A DNA stretch of 64,000 nt from Saccharothrix sp. NRRL B-16348 (GCF_001280085.1 NZ_LGED01000258.1:1-64000), one strand, 5' to 3'; counted from the stretch's first letter, positions 33,751-43,056 are shown. Program-made: numbers and translations. The notes: a model not told the origin generated them from the letters alone.

Positions 33751-34266
33751 ATGCGTGTGTTCGCGGTACTGCTGGTGGGTCTGGCTGTGGAGGTCACCGC
33801 TCTGGTGGCGGCGTTCGGGGCGTGGGGTCTGTTGCCGACCCTGGGTCTGCTGGTGCTGGGCGGGGTGGTGGGTTCGGTGTTGATGCGTCGTGAGGGCGCG
33901 CGGACGATGGCGGCGTTCTCGGAGGCGTTGCGGACGCGTCGTGCGCCGCATCAGGAGATCGCGGACGGTGTGCTGATCGCGGCGGCGGCGTTCTTGATCA
34001 TCGTGCCGGGGTTCGTGAGCGACGTGGTGGGGTTGTTCCTGCTGTTCCCGCCGACGCGGCGGTTGATGAGCAGGCGGATCGCGCGGCGTGCGGAGGAGCG
34101 GGAGCGGGCGATGGCGTTGAACTTGCGGTACGGGCAGCACCCGATGGCGGGTGGTGTGGTGGTGGACGGCGCTGTGGTGGATGGCGCGGTGGTCGACGGT
34201 GATGTGGTGGATGTGCGTCCGGAGTCGCGGTCGGAGTCGCCGTCGAATCGGCCGGAGTTGACCTGA
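33751..34266 (+). CDS. FxsA-family membrane protein
   Basis: 171-residue cytoplasmic-membrane protein. It has two N-terminal helices (FAVLLVGLAVEVTALVAAFG and LLPTLGLLVLGGVVGSVLM) and a third hydrophobic pair containing IADGVLIAAAAFLIIVPGFVSDVVGLFLLFPP, the FxsA signature (pieces shown, family recognised by the IVPGFVSD block). The C-terminal tail has the tandem pentads VVDGA-VVDGA-VVDGD-VVDV. FxsA suppresses F-plasmid exclusion of phage T7 in E. coli; its normal role is unknown. Divergent from the aminomutase gene. Confidence 0.85.
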   Translation: MRVFAVLLVGLAVEVTALVAAFGAWGLLPTLGLLVLGGVVGSVLMRREGARTMAAFSEALRTRRAPHQEIADGVLIAAAAFLIIVPGFVSDVVGLFLLFPPTRRLMSRRIARRAEERERAMALNLRYGQHPMAGGVVVDGAVVDGAVVDGDVVDVRPESRSESPSNRPELT

Positions 34267-34356
34267 TCGGGTGTGGTGGGTGGTTTCGCGCTGCCGGGGT
34301 GGTCCGACCGTTCCTAGGCTTCGCCCCCTGGGTTGTTCCTAGGGAGAGGTGTGGTC

Positions 34357-34902
34357 GTGTCGGGTGATCTGCGGATGGACAACGTCGATCGGGCTTTCGC
34401 GGTTTTCGACGTGGACGGTGACGGCGAGATCAGCTGGGAGGACTTCTCGGCGGCGGCTCGGGGTGTGGGTCGGGAGTTCGGTTTGGGGGTGGAGTCGTCC
34501 GAGGTCAGGAACCTGGTGGCGGCGTATCGGGAGTTGTGGGAGTACATCGTCGGGGCGGATCTGGATGCGGATGGCGTGGTGAGCCGGGGTGAGTTCCGGG
34601 ACGCGCACGAGGCGGGTCGGTTGTCGACGGGTGGGTTGTTGGAGAAGTGGTTGGTGGTGTCGGGTCGGAATTTCGAGGTGGCGGATCGTGATGGTGACGG
34701 TCGGTTGGACGGGAGTGAGTTCGCGGGGATCTACCGGGGGAACGGGGTGACGGATCCGCAGGTGGCGGCGATCGCGTTCGCGGGGATGGACGTGGATGGT
34801 GACGAGCGGCTGGATCGGGAGGAGTTCCAGACGCACGTGCGTGGTTTTTTCACGGCGACGGACGGGTCGGTGAAGGGCTCGCGGATGCTCAGCGGGGGCT
34901 GA
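34357..34902 (+). CDS. Four EF-hand calcium-binding protein (calerythrin/CabC-like)
   Basis: 181-residue soluble calcium-binding protein with four 12-residue EF loops at about 18-29 (DVDGDGEISWED), 68-79 (DLDADGVVSRGE), 110-121 (DRDGDGRLDGSE) and 145-156 (DVDGDERLDREE). The first loop ends in Asp rather than Glu, which usually lowers affinity or favours Mg. GTG 34357 is preferred over GTG 34351 because GAGAGG then has normal spacing. Similar actinomycete proteins act as calcium buffers or sensors in development. Confidence 0.92.
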   Translation: MSGDLRMDNVDRAFAVFDVDGDGEISWEDFSAAARGVGREFGLGVESSEVRNLVAAYRELWEYIVGADLDADGVVSRGEFRDAHEAGRLSTGGLLEKWLVVSGRNFEVADRDGDGRLDGSEFAGIYRGNGVTDPQVAAIAFAGMDVDGDERLDREEFQTHVRGFFTATDGSVKGSRMLSGG

Positions 34903-34974
34903 GCCCGGCCTGAGGCGGGGCTTGAGCGGTTGGTCGTGGTGTCGTCGGGGGGTGGCCTGGGTACGTGAGACGGC

Positions 34975-35934
34975 ATGACCGTCATCGGTGTGCACGCGTC
35001 TCACGAGCAGGTCCACCCGTCGGCGTTGTTGTCGGCGGTGCGGCGGGCGGAGGAGGTGGGGTTCGACGCGGGGATGAGTTCGGACCACTTCTCGCCGTGG
35101 AGTGCGCGGCAGGGTCAGAGCGCGTTCGCGTGGTCGTGGTTGGGTGCGGCGCTGGAGGCGACGGGTCTGCCGTTCGGGGTGGTGAACGCGCCTGGTCAGC
35201 GGTATCACCCGGCGATCGTGGCGCAGGCGATCGGGACGTTGGGCGCGATGTACCCGGGTCGGTTCTGGGCGGCGTTGGGCAGTGGTGAGGCGAGCAACGA
35301 GCACATCACGGGTGGGGGTTGGCCGCGCAAGGAGGTGCGGAACGCGCGGTTGTCGGAGTGCGTGGAGGTGATCCGTGCTCTGTTGGCGGGTGAGGAGGTC
35401 AGTCACGACGGTCTGGTGAGGGTGGATCGGGCGCGGTTGTGGACGAGACCGGATGTGCCTCCGTTGTTGGTCGGTGCGGCGGTGAGCGAGGAGACGGCGC
35501 GGTGGTGTGCGGGGTGGGCTGATGGGTTGATCACGGTGAACGCGCCGGTGGAGCGGTTGCGGCGGGTGGTGGGGGCGTATCGGGACGCGGGTGGTCGGGG
35601 GAAGTTGTGCCTGCAGGTGCATTTGAGTTGGGCGGAGTCCGATGACGAGGCGCGGTCGGTCGCGCACGAGCAGTGGCGGAGCAACGTGTTCGGGCCGCCG
35701 GTGTGCTGGGACTTGGAGACGGTGGAGCACTTCGACGTGGTGTCGGAGGACGTGTCGGTGGAGCGGGTGGCGGGGGTGGTGAACGTGTCGTCGGACCTGG
35801 GGTGGCACGCGAAGACGATCCGGGGTTATGCCGAGTTGGGGTTCGAGGAGGTGTACCTGCATCACGTGGGGCGTGAGCAGGAGCGGTTCCTGGACGTGTT
35901 CGGTGAGCGGGTGTTGCCGGAGGTGCGGTCGTGA
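34975..35934 (+). CDS. LLM-class flavinoid oxidoreductase (TIGR03885-like)
   Basis: 319-residue luciferase-like oxidoreductase with GFDAGMSSDHFSPWS, GRFWAALGSGEASNEHITGG and a C-terminus AELGFEEVYLHHVGREQERFL. This pattern resembles the family described as probable non-F420 flavinoid oxidoreductases (family number recalled, not searched). Its stop overlaps the start of the following GH13 gene (GTGA), an association that suggests a joint role around a sugar or cofactor conjugate. Substrate unknown. Confidence 0.85.
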   Translation: MTVIGVHASHEQVHPSALLSAVRRAEEVGFDAGMSSDHFSPWSARQGQSAFAWSWLGAALEATGLPFGVVNAPGQRYHPAIVAQAIGTLGAMYPGRFWAALGSGEASNEHITGGGWPRKEVRNARLSECVEVIRALLAGEEVSHDGLVRVDRARLWTRPDVPPLLVGAAVSEETARWCAGWADGLITVNAPVERLRRVVGAYRDAGGRGKLCLQVHLSWAESDDEARSVAHEQWRSNVFGPPVCWDLETVEHFDVVSEDVSVERVAGVVNVSSDLGWHAKTIRGYAELGFEEVYLHHVGREQERFLDVFGERVLPEVRS

Positions 35935-37478
35935 AGTTGACCAGGACCGCGGATCTGTGGTGGAAGAACGCCGTCGTGTACTGCTTGGACGTGGAGACGT
36001 TCCACGATGCGAACGGTGACGGGCACGGTGATTTCCGGGGGTTGATCGACAAGATCGACCACTTGCACCGGTTGGGTGTGACGTGTTTGTGGTTGATGCC
36101 GTTCTTCCCGTCGCCGGATCGGGATGACGGGTACGACATCACGGATTTCTACGGTGTGGATCCGCGGTTGGGGACGTTGGGTGATTTCGTGGAGTTCGTG
36201 CGGACGGCGCGTGATCGTGGGATGCGGGTGATCGCGGATCTGGTGGTGAACCACACGTCGGATCGGCATCCGTGGTTCCAGGCGGCGCGTGATCCGGGTA
36301 GTCCGTTCCACGACTGGTACGTGTGGGCGGACGAGCCGCCGGCGAACGCGTCGGACGGGGTGGTGTTCCCGGACGAGGAGACGTCGCTGTGGACGTATGA
36401 CCGGAAGGCGAAGCGGTACTACCTGCACCGGTTCTACCGGCACCAGCCTGATCTGAACGTGGCGAACCCGAAGGTGCGGGACGAGATCGCGCGGGTGATG
36501 GGGTTCTGGATGGAGTTGGGGTTGTCGGGGTTCCGGGTGGACGCGGTGCCGTTCTTGTTGGAGGCGCCGATCGAGGCGTTGCCGGATCCGCACGACTACT
36601 TGGCGGATCTGCGGGCGTTCCTGTCGCGGCGCAACGGTGAGGCGATCCTGTTGGGTGAGGTGAACCTGCCGTACGCGGAGACGATGGCGTTCTTCGGCGG
36701 GTCGGACGGTGTGGGCGACGAGTTGCACATGTGTTTCGACTTCATCGGGATGCAGCAGTTGTACTTGTCGTTGGCGCGTCGGGACGCGAGTCCGTTGACT
36801 CATGCGTTGAGGGAGCGTCCGGAGCCGCCGCGGGATTGTCATTGGGCGACGTTCGTGCGCAATCACGACGAGTTGACGTTGGACAAGTTGACGGAGCCGG
36901 AGCGGCAGGAGGTGTTCGCGGCGTTCGGTCCGGAGGAGGACATGCAGCTGTACGGGCGGGGGTTGCGGCGGCGGTTGCCGTCGATGTTGGAGGGTGATCC
37001 GGACCGGATCAGGATGGTGTACAGCCTGTTGTTCTCGTTGCCGGGGACGCCGGTGTTGTTCTACGGCGAGGAGGTCGGGATGACCGAGGACTTGTCGTTG
37101 GAGGGTCGGTTGGCGGTGCGGACGCCGATGTGGTGGGACGCGGTGGACGGGCAGCGGCGTGATTCCGGGTCGCTGTTGGGGTGGGTCCGGTTGCTGGTGG
37201 AGCGGTACCGGGAGTGTCCGGAGTTGGCGTGGGGTGCGTTCTCGACGATCGACACGGCGGATCCGGCGGTGTTCGCGCACCGGTGCGAGATCGACGGTGG
37301 GACGGTGGTCGCGGTGCACAACTTCGCCGACCGGGACGTCGTGGTCGAGTTGCCGAAGGTCGAGGGTGTGCTGACGGATCTGCTGGTGGACGGCACGGTG
37401 GCGCCGGGGGAGGACGGGACGGCGGTGGTGGAGTTGGGTCGGTACGGGTGTCGGTGGTTCCGTCAGGTGAGCCGGTAG
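35931..37478 (+). CDS. Intracellular GH13 alpha-amylase-family enzyme (trehalose synthase-like)
   Basis: 515-residue GH13 protein without signal peptide, similar to the catalytic domain of trehalose synthase. WWKNAVVYCLDVETFHDANGD opens the barrel; DLVVNHTSD, nucleophile Asp204 in GFRVDAVPF, acid Glu243 in LLGEVNLP and Asp313 in FVRNHDEL are all present, so it should be active. It is shorter than typical TreS (about 570-600 aa). It is coupled by GTGA to the LLM oxidoreductase upstream and its end overlaps the convergent response regulator by 16 bp. A transglycosylase or maltose-trehalose isomerase activity is likely; exact reaction open. Confidence 0.87.
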   Translation: MKLTRTADLWWKNAVVYCLDVETFHDANGDGHGDFRGLIDKIDHLHRLGVTCLWLMPFFPSPDRDDGYDITDFYGVDPRLGTLGDFVEFVRTARDRGMRVIADLVVNHTSDRHPWFQAARDPGSPFHDWYVWADEPPANASDGVVFPDEETSLWTYDRKAKRYYLHRFYRHQPDLNVANPKVRDEIARVMGFWMELGLSGFRVDAVPFLLEAPIEALPDPHDYLADLRAFLSRRNGEAILLGEVNLPYAETMAFFGGSDGVGDELHMCFDFIGMQQLYLSLARRDASPLTHALRERPEPPRDCHWATFVRNHDELTLDKLTEPERQEVFAAFGPEEDMQLYGRGLRRRLPSMLEGDPDRIRMVYSLLFSLPGTPVLFYGEEVGMTEDLSLEGRLAVRTPMWWDAVDGQRRDSGSLLGWVRLLVERYRECPELAWGAFSTIDTADPAVFAHRCEIDGGTVVAVHNFADRDVVVELPKVEGVLTDLLVDGTVAPGEDGTAVVELGRYGCRWFRQVSR

Positions 37479-38149
37479 CCGTGGGCGGGTCGGTTGGCCA
37501 TGCCGTAGCGGGGTAGGACTTCGGCTTTGCCGATGGTGACGAGGTGTTCGAGGTAGCGGCGGGCGCTGACGCGGGAGAGTCCGGCGCGGTCGGCGACTTC
37601 CTGGGCGGAGAGGTCGTCGTGGGTGGTTTTGAGGGCGTCGACGACGAGTTTGAGGGTGAGGGGTGAGAGGCCTTTGGGGAGGGCGGCCCGGGGTCGGTGT
37701 TGGAGGAGTTGGTCGACTTCGTCCTGGTCGAGCCAGGGTCCGAGGCGTTGGACCTCGGTGCGGCGGGCGAGGTATTCGCGCATGCGGTCGAGGAACGCGG
37801 TGCGGGTGAAGGGTTTGACGAGGTAGTGGTCGACGCCGCGGGACATGGCCTGGCGGACGGTGTCGCGTTCGCGGGCGGCGGTGACGGCGATGACGTCGAC
37901 GGGTGGGCCCGGTCGGGTGCGGAGGCGGGCGAGGACTTCGAGTCCGGAGATGTCGGGGAGGTGGATGTCGAGCAGGACGAGGTCGGGGCGGAGGGTGTCG
38001 ACGGCGCGGAGGGCTTCGCCGCCGCCGTGTGCTTCGCCGACGACGGTGAAGTCGGGGAGGGCGTCGAGGAAGCCGCGGTGGACGGCGGCGACGGCGAAGT
38101 CGTCGTCGACGACGAGGGTGCGGACGGGGGTTCGGTCGGTGGTGGTCAT
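37463..38149 (-). CDS. CitB/DctR-type response regulator
   Basis: 228-residue regulator. The receiver domain starts VRTLVVDDDFAVAAVHR, with acceptor Asp in LVLLDIHLPD and Lys in YLVKPFTR. The C-terminal DNA-binding region LSAQEVADRAGLSRVSARRYLEHL is of the CitB family that controls di- and tricarboxylate transport. The start overlaps the kinase stop (ATGA). The pair is divergent from tctCBA, with four 9-bp direct repeats in the promoter region as its probable binding site. Confidence 0.92.
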   Translation of the reverse strand: MTTTDRTPVRTLVVDDDFAVAAVHRGFLDALPDFTVVGEAHGGGEALRAVDTLRPDLVLLDIHLPDISGLEVLARLRTRPGPPVDVIAVTAARERDTVRQAMSRGVDHYLVKPFTRTAFLDRMREYLARRTEVQRLGPWLDQDEVDQLLQHRPRAALPKGLSPLTLKLVVDALKTTHDDLSAQEVADRAGLSRVSARRYLEHLVTIGKAEVLPRYGMANRPAHGYRLT

Positions 38150-39717
38150 CGGGCGGCCTCCGGGAGCCAGACGTCGAAGGAGGCTCCGCCGAGTTCGGAG
38201 TCGGTGATGCGGACCTGGCCGCTGCGGCGGGTGACGACTCGGGAGACCAGGGCGAGGCCTATGCCTCGTCCGTGTGCGCCGCGGGGTGCTTTGGTGCTGA
38301 CGCCGAGGGTGAAGATGCGGTCGCGGTCGGTGTGGTCGACGCCGGGTCCGTCGTCGTCGACGACGACTCGGACGCCGGTGGGGTCGGAGTGGACGAGGAC
38401 GAGGACGGTGCCGCCGGGGTGGACGGCGTCGACGGCGTTGTCGACGAGGTTGCCGAGGACGGTGAGGGCGTCGTCGCCGGTGCGGGCGTCGACGGTGGTG
38501 GCGGGGTCGAGGCGGAGGGCGACGCCGCGTTCGTGGGCGGTGGAGGACTTGGCGAGCAGGAGTGCGGCGAGGGCGGGGTCGGTCATGGCGCCGCCGATGA
38601 TGTCGGAGGTGGCGGAGCCGGCGCCGCCGACGCGTTCGATGTAGGCGACGGCGTCGTCGCGTCGGTCGAGTTCGACGAGGCCGCTGATGACGTGCAGGTG
38701 GTTGGTGAACTCGTGGGCCTGGGCGCGGAGGACTTCGGTGACGGTGCGTTGGCCGTCGAGTTCGCGCAGGGCGTCGTGGAGTTCGGTGCGGTCGCGGAGG
38801 GTGAGGACGACGCCGACGGGTCGGCCGTGGGTCTTGGCGGTCATGCGGTTGGCGACGAGGACGCGTTCGCCGGCGAGGACGAGGCGGTCGGCGACGTCGT
38901 CGTGGGTGCGGGCGAGGTCGAGGAGGCCGCCGTCCTCGAGGACGGCGGCGGCGGGTTTGCCGGTGGGGTCGTCGGTGAGGCCGAGGAGGCGGAGTGCTTC
39001 GTCGTTGACGAGGACGAGGCGTTCGTGGTCGTCGACGGCGACGACGCCTTCGCGGATGCCGTGGAGCATGGCGTCGCGGGTTTCGAGGAGGTGGGCGATC
39101 TCGTCGGGTTCGAGGCTGAAGGTGCGGGTGCGGACCATGCGGGTGACGAGGGCGGCGCCGAGGACGCCGACGAGGGCGGCGGCGGCGAGCCAGCCGATGA
39201 GTTCGGGGAGGTCTTCGGCGAGGTCGGCGTCGAGTTCGCTTTCGAGGATGCCGACGGAGGCCATGCCGATGATGTCGCCGGCGGGGGAGCGGACGGGGAC
39301 TTTGGCGCGCAGCGAGGTGCCGAGGGTGCCGGTTTCGGTGCCGACGAAGACGTGGCCGGACAGGGGGCTGCTGGGGTCGGTGGAGACGCGTTCGCCGATG
39401 CGGTGGGGGTCGGGGTGGGCGTAGCGGACGCCGTCGCGGTCGGTGACGACGACGTAGGTGACGCCGGAGGCCCGGCGGAGGAGTTCGGCGAGGGGCTGGA
39501 TGGTGGCGGCGGGGTCGGGGGAGGTGAAGGCGTCGACGACGGTGGGGAGGCGGGCGACGCTTTCGGCGACGGACAGCATGCGGTCCTTGTAGGCCTCGCG
39601 GATGCGGTCGCTCTGCATTTTGGCTGCCAGGAGGCCTGCCGCGCAGGTGGTGGCGAGCACGATGACGACCTGCAGGGCGAGCAGGGTGACACCGAGGGGG
39701 ACCGAACGGCGGCGCAT
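38146..39717 (-). CDS. CitA/DcuS-type sensor histidine kinase
   Basis: 523-residue membrane kinase. A first helix (VTLLALQVVIVLATTCAAGLL) is followed by an extracytoplasmic sensor domain (about 35-170, with ADLLRRASGVTYVVVTDRDG-like folds and HPDPHRIGERVSTDP), a second helix (WLAAAALVGVLGAALV), a PAS domain, and the phospho-acceptor region AQAHEFTNHLHVISGLVELDR. A HATPase domain (NLVDNAVDAV, DDGPGV, GRGIGLALVSRVV) ends it. This domain order is that of citrate/C4-dicarboxylate sensors, which fits the divergent tripartite tricarboxylate transporter. Confidence 0.9.
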   Translation of the reverse strand: MRRRSVPLGVTLLALQVVIVLATTCAAGLLAAKMQSDRIREAYKDRMLSVAESVARLPTVVDAFTSPDPAATIQPLAELLRRASGVTYVVVTDRDGVRYAHPDPHRIGERVSTDPSSPLSGHVFVGTETGTLGTSLRAKVPVRSPAGDIIGMASVGILESELDADLAEDLPELIGWLAAAALVGVLGAALVTRMVRTRTFSLEPDEIAHLLETRDAMLHGIREGVVAVDDHERLVLVNDEALRLLGLTDDPTGKPAAAVLEDGGLLDLARTHDDVADRLVLAGERVLVANRMTAKTHGRPVGVVLTLRDRTELHDALRELDGQRTVTEVLRAQAHEFTNHLHVISGLVELDRRDDAVAYIERVGGAGSATSDIIGGAMTDPALAALLLAKSSTAHERGVALRLDPATTVDARTGDDALTVLGNLVDNAVDAVHPGGTVLVLVHSDPTGVRVVVDDDGPGVDHTDRDRIFTLGVSTKAPRGAHGRGIGLALVSRVVTRRSGQVRITDSELGGASFDVWLPEAAR

Positions 39718-39754
39718 GGCAGAGCATTCTGGCCCAACGGGTGTGAGCGGGGCC

Positions 39755-39790
39755 ACGACCTAAACGACCAATACGGCCCTTACGACCTTT
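39755..39790. promoter_or_regulatory. Four 9-bp direct repeats ACGACCNNN before tctC
   Basis: ACGACC, ACGACC, ACGGCC and ACGACC begin at 39755, 39764, 39773 and 39782, exactly 9 bp apart, each followed by an AT/CT triplet. They sit in the 175-bp region between the kinase and the transporter genes and probably bind the CitB-type regulator. Confidence 0.6.
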
Positions 39791-39892
39791 GCGGGGTGGT
39801 GCGGGGGGTGGGCTCTTAGCGTTCCGGCGCACCGGAGCGACGGTGCTGCGGTGGCGGCCGTGTTCGGCCGATATTTTCGCGTGGAGGACCCG

Positions 39893-40864
39893 ATGGCAGG
39901 ACAGCGCACCCGACTTCTCGCGGCCGTGGCGGCCGTGGGCCTGGTGGTCGCGGGGTGTGGGGGCGGCGGCGCGGGGGGCGACGTCGGCCGGTTGGAGATC
40001 ATGGCCCCGGCGGATCCGGGTGGCGGGTGGGACCAGACGGCGCGGGCGATGCAGGCCGCGATCGACGGCGCGGACCTGGCGGACTCGGTGCAGGTCAGCA
40101 ACGTGGGCGGTGCGGGCGGCACGGTGGGGTTGCAGAAGCTGGCGAACGAGCGGTCCGAGAGCTACCTGATGGTGACCGGGCTGGTGATGGTCGGCGCGGT
40201 GGAGACCAACGGGGCGGACAAGCGGTTGGAGGACACGACGCCGATCGCCCGGTTGACGGCGGAGGACGAGGTGGTGGTCGTGCCCGCCGAGTCGCCGTAC
40301 CGGACGATCGAGGAGCTGCTGGCCGCGGTGGACGAGAAGGGCAAGGGGGTGACGATCACCGGCGGTTCGGCGGGCGGCACGGACCACATCCTGGCCGGGA
40401 TGCTGTTGCAGGCGTTGGACATCGACCCGGGCAAGTTGAACTACGTGCCCTACTCCGGCGGCGGTGAGTCGCTGGCGGCGTTGCTGGGCGGGAAGGTCGA
40501 CGCCGGCATCTCGGGTGTGGGCGAGTACGTGGAGCAGATCAAGGCGGGCAAGCTGCGGGCGTTGGGCACGTCGGGGCCGAAGGAGCACCCGGAGCTGAAG
40601 GTGCCGACGTTCAAGAAGCTGGGCACCGGTGTGGAGCTGATCAACTGGCGTGGTGTGGTGGCGCCGGGGTCGATCTCGGTGGCGGCGAAGGACAAGCTGG
40701 TGAAGCTGGTCACCGACATGCACGCGAGCCCGCAGTGGCAGGAGGAGCTGAAGAAGAAGGGCTGGACGGACACGTTCCAGACCGGGCACGACTTCTCGAC
40801 GTTCCTGACGATGGAGATCGGCCGCATCAAGCCGGTGTTGCAGGAGATCGGCCTGGTCTCGTGA
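39893..40864 (+). CDS. tctC: Tripartite tricarboxylate transporter substrate-binding lipoprotein TctC
   Basis: 323-residue extracytoplasmic solute receptor. The lipobox VVAGCG anchors it after a short signal peptide. The family's PADPGGGWDQTARAMQ substrate-contact loop, NVGGAGGTVGLQKLA and YVPYSGGGESLAALLGG are clear. ATG 39893 has GGAGG 5 bp upstream. It is the first gene of tctC-tctB-tctA with GTGA coupling to tctB. It binds a carboxylate for secondary, ion-driven uptake; the ligand is not predictable. Confidence 0.93.
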   Translation: MAGQRTRLLAAVAAVGLVVAGCGGGGAGGDVGRLEIMAPADPGGGWDQTARAMQAAIDGADLADSVQVSNVGGAGGTVGLQKLANERSESYLMVTGLVMVGAVETNGADKRLEDTTPIARLTAEDEVVVVPAESPYRTIEELLAAVDEKGKGVTITGGSAGGTDHILAGMLLQALDIDPGKLNYVPYSGGGESLAALLGGKVDAGISGVGEYVEQIKAGKLRALGTSGPKEHPELKVPTFKKLGTGVELINWRGVVAPGSISVAAKDKLVKLVTDMHASPQWQEELKKKGWTDTFQTGHDFSTFLTMEIGRIKPVLQEIGLVS

Positions 40865-41397
40865 CGTCGTCCGACGCGACATCCCCCGATCCGGCGCCGC
40901 CGGCCCGGTCGGCGAAGGCCGAGGAGTACGTGTTCGGGGCCCTGGTGGCGGCGTTGGGGGTGTTCACCCTGGTGGACGCGACCACGATCGCGACCAGGGG
41001 TTCGATGGGCACGGTGGGGCCGCGGGTGTTCCCGTACGCGGTGGGTGCGCTGCTGGTCGTGACGGGGGTGGCGGCGATCGTCGCCACCGCCCGCGGCCGG
41101 CTGGGCCCGGCGGAGGACGCCGAGGACGTGGACACGTCGGTGCGCACGGACTGGGTGACGGTGGCGAAGCTGGTCGCGGTGCTGGTGGCGCACCTGGCGC
41201 TGATCGACGTGGCGGGCTGGCCGGTGGCCGGGGCCGTGCTGTTCTTCGGCGCGGCGTGGACGTTGGGCGCGGTGTGGTGGAAGGCGCTGGTCGTCGCGGT
41301 GGTGCTGGCGCTGGTGGTGCAGGTGCTGTTCGCGGCGGGGTTGGGGCTGTCGCTGCCGGCCGGGGTGTTCGAGGGGGTGCCGTTGCTCGATGGGTAG
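40861..41397 (+). CDS. tctB: Tripartite tricarboxylate transporter small membrane subunit TctB
   Basis: 178-residue protein with four predicted helices ([71 protein letters not shown]), as in TctB. The GTG start overlaps the tctC stop and its end overlaps tctA by 8 bp, so all three transporter subunits are translationally coupled. Confidence 0.9.
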   Translation: MTSSDATSPDPAPPARSAKAEEYVFGALVAALGVFTLVDATTIATRGSMGTVGPRVFPYAVGALLVVTGVAAIVATARGRLGPAEDAEDVDTSVRTDWVTVAKLVAVLVAHLALIDVAGWPVAGAVLFFGAAWTLGAVWWKALVVAVVLALVVQVLFAAGLGLSLPAGVFEGVPLLDG

Positions 41398-42871
41398 CCT
41401 CACCGCGCTGTTGGAGGGCTTCGCGACGGCCGCGCAGCCCGAGTACCTGCTCTACGCCCTGCTGGGCGTCACGCTCGGCACCGCCGTGGGCGTGCTGCCC
41501 GGTATCGGCCCGGCGATGACGGTGGCGTTGCTGCTGCCGTTGACGTACTCGCTGGAACCCACCGCCGCGTTGATCATCTTCGCGGGCATCTACTACGGCG
41601 GCATGTACGGCGGGTCGACCACGTCGATCCTGCTCAACACGCCGGGCGAGTCGTCGTCGGTGGTGACGGCGCTGGAGGGCAACCGGATGGCCCGCGCCGG
41701 GCGGGGCGCGGCGGCGCTGGCGACGGCGGCGATCGGGTCGTTCGTGGCGGGCACGATCGCGACGATCCTGCTCACCGCGCTGGCGCCGACGATCGCCGAC
41801 CTGGCGGTGACGCTGGGCCCGGCGGACTACGTGGCGTTGATGGTGGTGGCGTTCACCACGGTCGCGGCGCTGTTGGGCGCGTCGCCGGTGCGCGGGTTGG
41901 CGTCGCTGGGCCTCGGGCTGTTCATCGGGCTGGTCGGCACCGACACCCTGACCGGGCAGCAGCGGTTCACGCTCGGCGTGCCGACGCTGTCGGACGGGAT
42001 CGACGTGGTCGTGGTCGCCGTCGGGGTGTTCGCCGTCGGCGAGGCCCTGTACGTGGCGGCGCGGATGCGGCACGGCCCGGTCGAGGTGGTGCCGGTGGGC
42101 GGGAAGTGGATGACCGGCGAGTTCTGGCGGCGGTCGTGGAAGCCGTGGCTGCGCGGCACCGCGATCGGTTTCCCGATCGGCACCATCCCGGCCGGCGGCG
42201 CGGACGTGTCGACGTTCCTGTCGTACGCGGCGGAGAAGAAGCTCGCGAAACGCCCGGAGGAGTTCGGGAAGGGCGCGATCGAGGGCGTCGCGGGGCCGGA
42301 GGCGGCGAACAACGCCGCGGCGGCCGGTGTGCTGGTGCCGTTGCTGACGTTGGGGTTGCCGACGACGGCGACGGCGGCGGTGATCGTGGCCGGGTTCCAG
42401 AGCTACGGCATCCAGCCGGGGCCGCTGCTGTTCACCAACGACTCGGCGCTGGTGTGGGCGCTGATCGCGTCGCTGTACATCGGCAACGTGATGCTGCTGG
42501 TGCTGAACCTGCCGTTGGTGAAGATCTGGGTGAAGGTGCTGCAGATCCCGCGGCCCTACCTGTACGCGGGGATCCTGCTGTTCGCCGCGTTGGGCACCTA
42601 CGCGGTGAACTTCGTGGTCGACGACCTGGTGGTGCTGCTGGTCATCGGCGTGGCCGGGTTCTTCATGCGCCGCCACGGCTACCCGGTGGCGCCGCTGGTG
42701 GTGGGGCTCATCCTGGGGCCGATGGCCGAGGAGCAGGTCCGCCGCACCCTGCAGATCAGCGAGGGCGACCCGGCGGCGCTGGTCGCGAGCCCGTTCGCGG
42801 CGGTCGCCTACGCGGTGCTGGCCGCCGCGCTGGTCGTCACGGTCGTGCTGCGGGTCCGCCGCCGGGCCTGA
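41390..42871 (+). CDS. tctA: Tripartite tricarboxylate transporter large permease TctA
   Basis: 493-residue permease with about 11-12 helices. The family motif [20 protein letters not shown] lies near the N-terminus, and [20 protein letters not shown] and [20 protein letters not shown] are the conserved transport loops. It completes the transporter. No gene follows within 220 bp, where short repeats precede the lysine operon. Confidence 0.94.
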   Translation: MGSLTALLEGFATAAQPEYLLYALLGVTLGTAVGVLPGIGPAMTVALLLPLTYSLEPTAALIIFAGIYYGGMYGGSTTSILLNTPGESSSVVTALEGNRMARAGRGAAALATAAIGSFVAGTIATILLTALAPTIADLAVTLGPADYVALMVVAFTTVAALLGASPVRGLASLGLGLFIGLVGTDTLTGQQRFTLGVPTLSDGIDVVVVAVGVFAVGEALYVAARMRHGPVEVVPVGGKWMTGEFWRRSWKPWLRGTAIGFPIGTIPAGGADVSTFLSYAAEKKLAKRPEEFGKGAIEGVAGPEAANNAAAAGVLVPLLTLGLPTTATAAVIVAGFQSYGIQPGPLLFTNDSALVWALIASLYIGNVMLLVLNLPLVKIWVKVLQIPRPYLYAGILLFAALGTYAVNFVVDDLVVLLVIGVAGFFMRRHGYPVAPLVVGLILGPMAEEQVRRTLQISEGDPAALVASPFAAVAYAVLAAALVVTVVLRVRRRA

Positions 42872-42917
42872 CCGTCCGTGTCACGTGCCCGGCCGGGGAT
42901 GCCCCCCGGCCGGGCAC

Positions 42918-43003
42918 GTCCGCGTTCCGGGGCCGTCCGCGTTCCCTGCACATCCGTGGTTCCGGGCCGGCACACCCGCGTTCCCTGGGGGTGTCGGCGT
43001 TCG
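42918..43003 (+). repeat. Five imperfect GTCCGCGTTCC repeats
   Basis: GTCCGCGTTCC at 42918 and 42935, ATCCGTGGTTCC at 42952, ACCCGCGTTCC at 42974 and GTCGGCGTTCGG at 42993. The first three are 17 bp apart. They fill most of the 223-bp gap between tctA and kdd, near the point where strand composition flips. Confidence 0.55.
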
Positions 43004-43046
43004 GCGCGCCCCCTCCTGCGGCGTCACCCTTGCGGAATCCCGGCCG

Positions 43047-43056
43047 TTCACGTGAA
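43047..43056. promoter_or_regulatory. TTCACGTGAA palindrome upstream of kdd
   Basis: Perfect 10-bp palindrome 38 bp before the kdd start, next to GATATC. A plausible operator for the lysine operon. Confidence 0.4.

Noticed and set aside
32149..34140. A 663-residue minus-strand frame overlapping the aminomutase
   Set aside because: Low-complexity Arg/Pro/His protein in a different frame of the same strand; the aminomutase frame has all family motifs.
38272..39819. Gly/Asp/Ala-rich 515-residue plus-strand frame
   Set aside because: Antisense of the histidine kinase; no ribosome site and no family.
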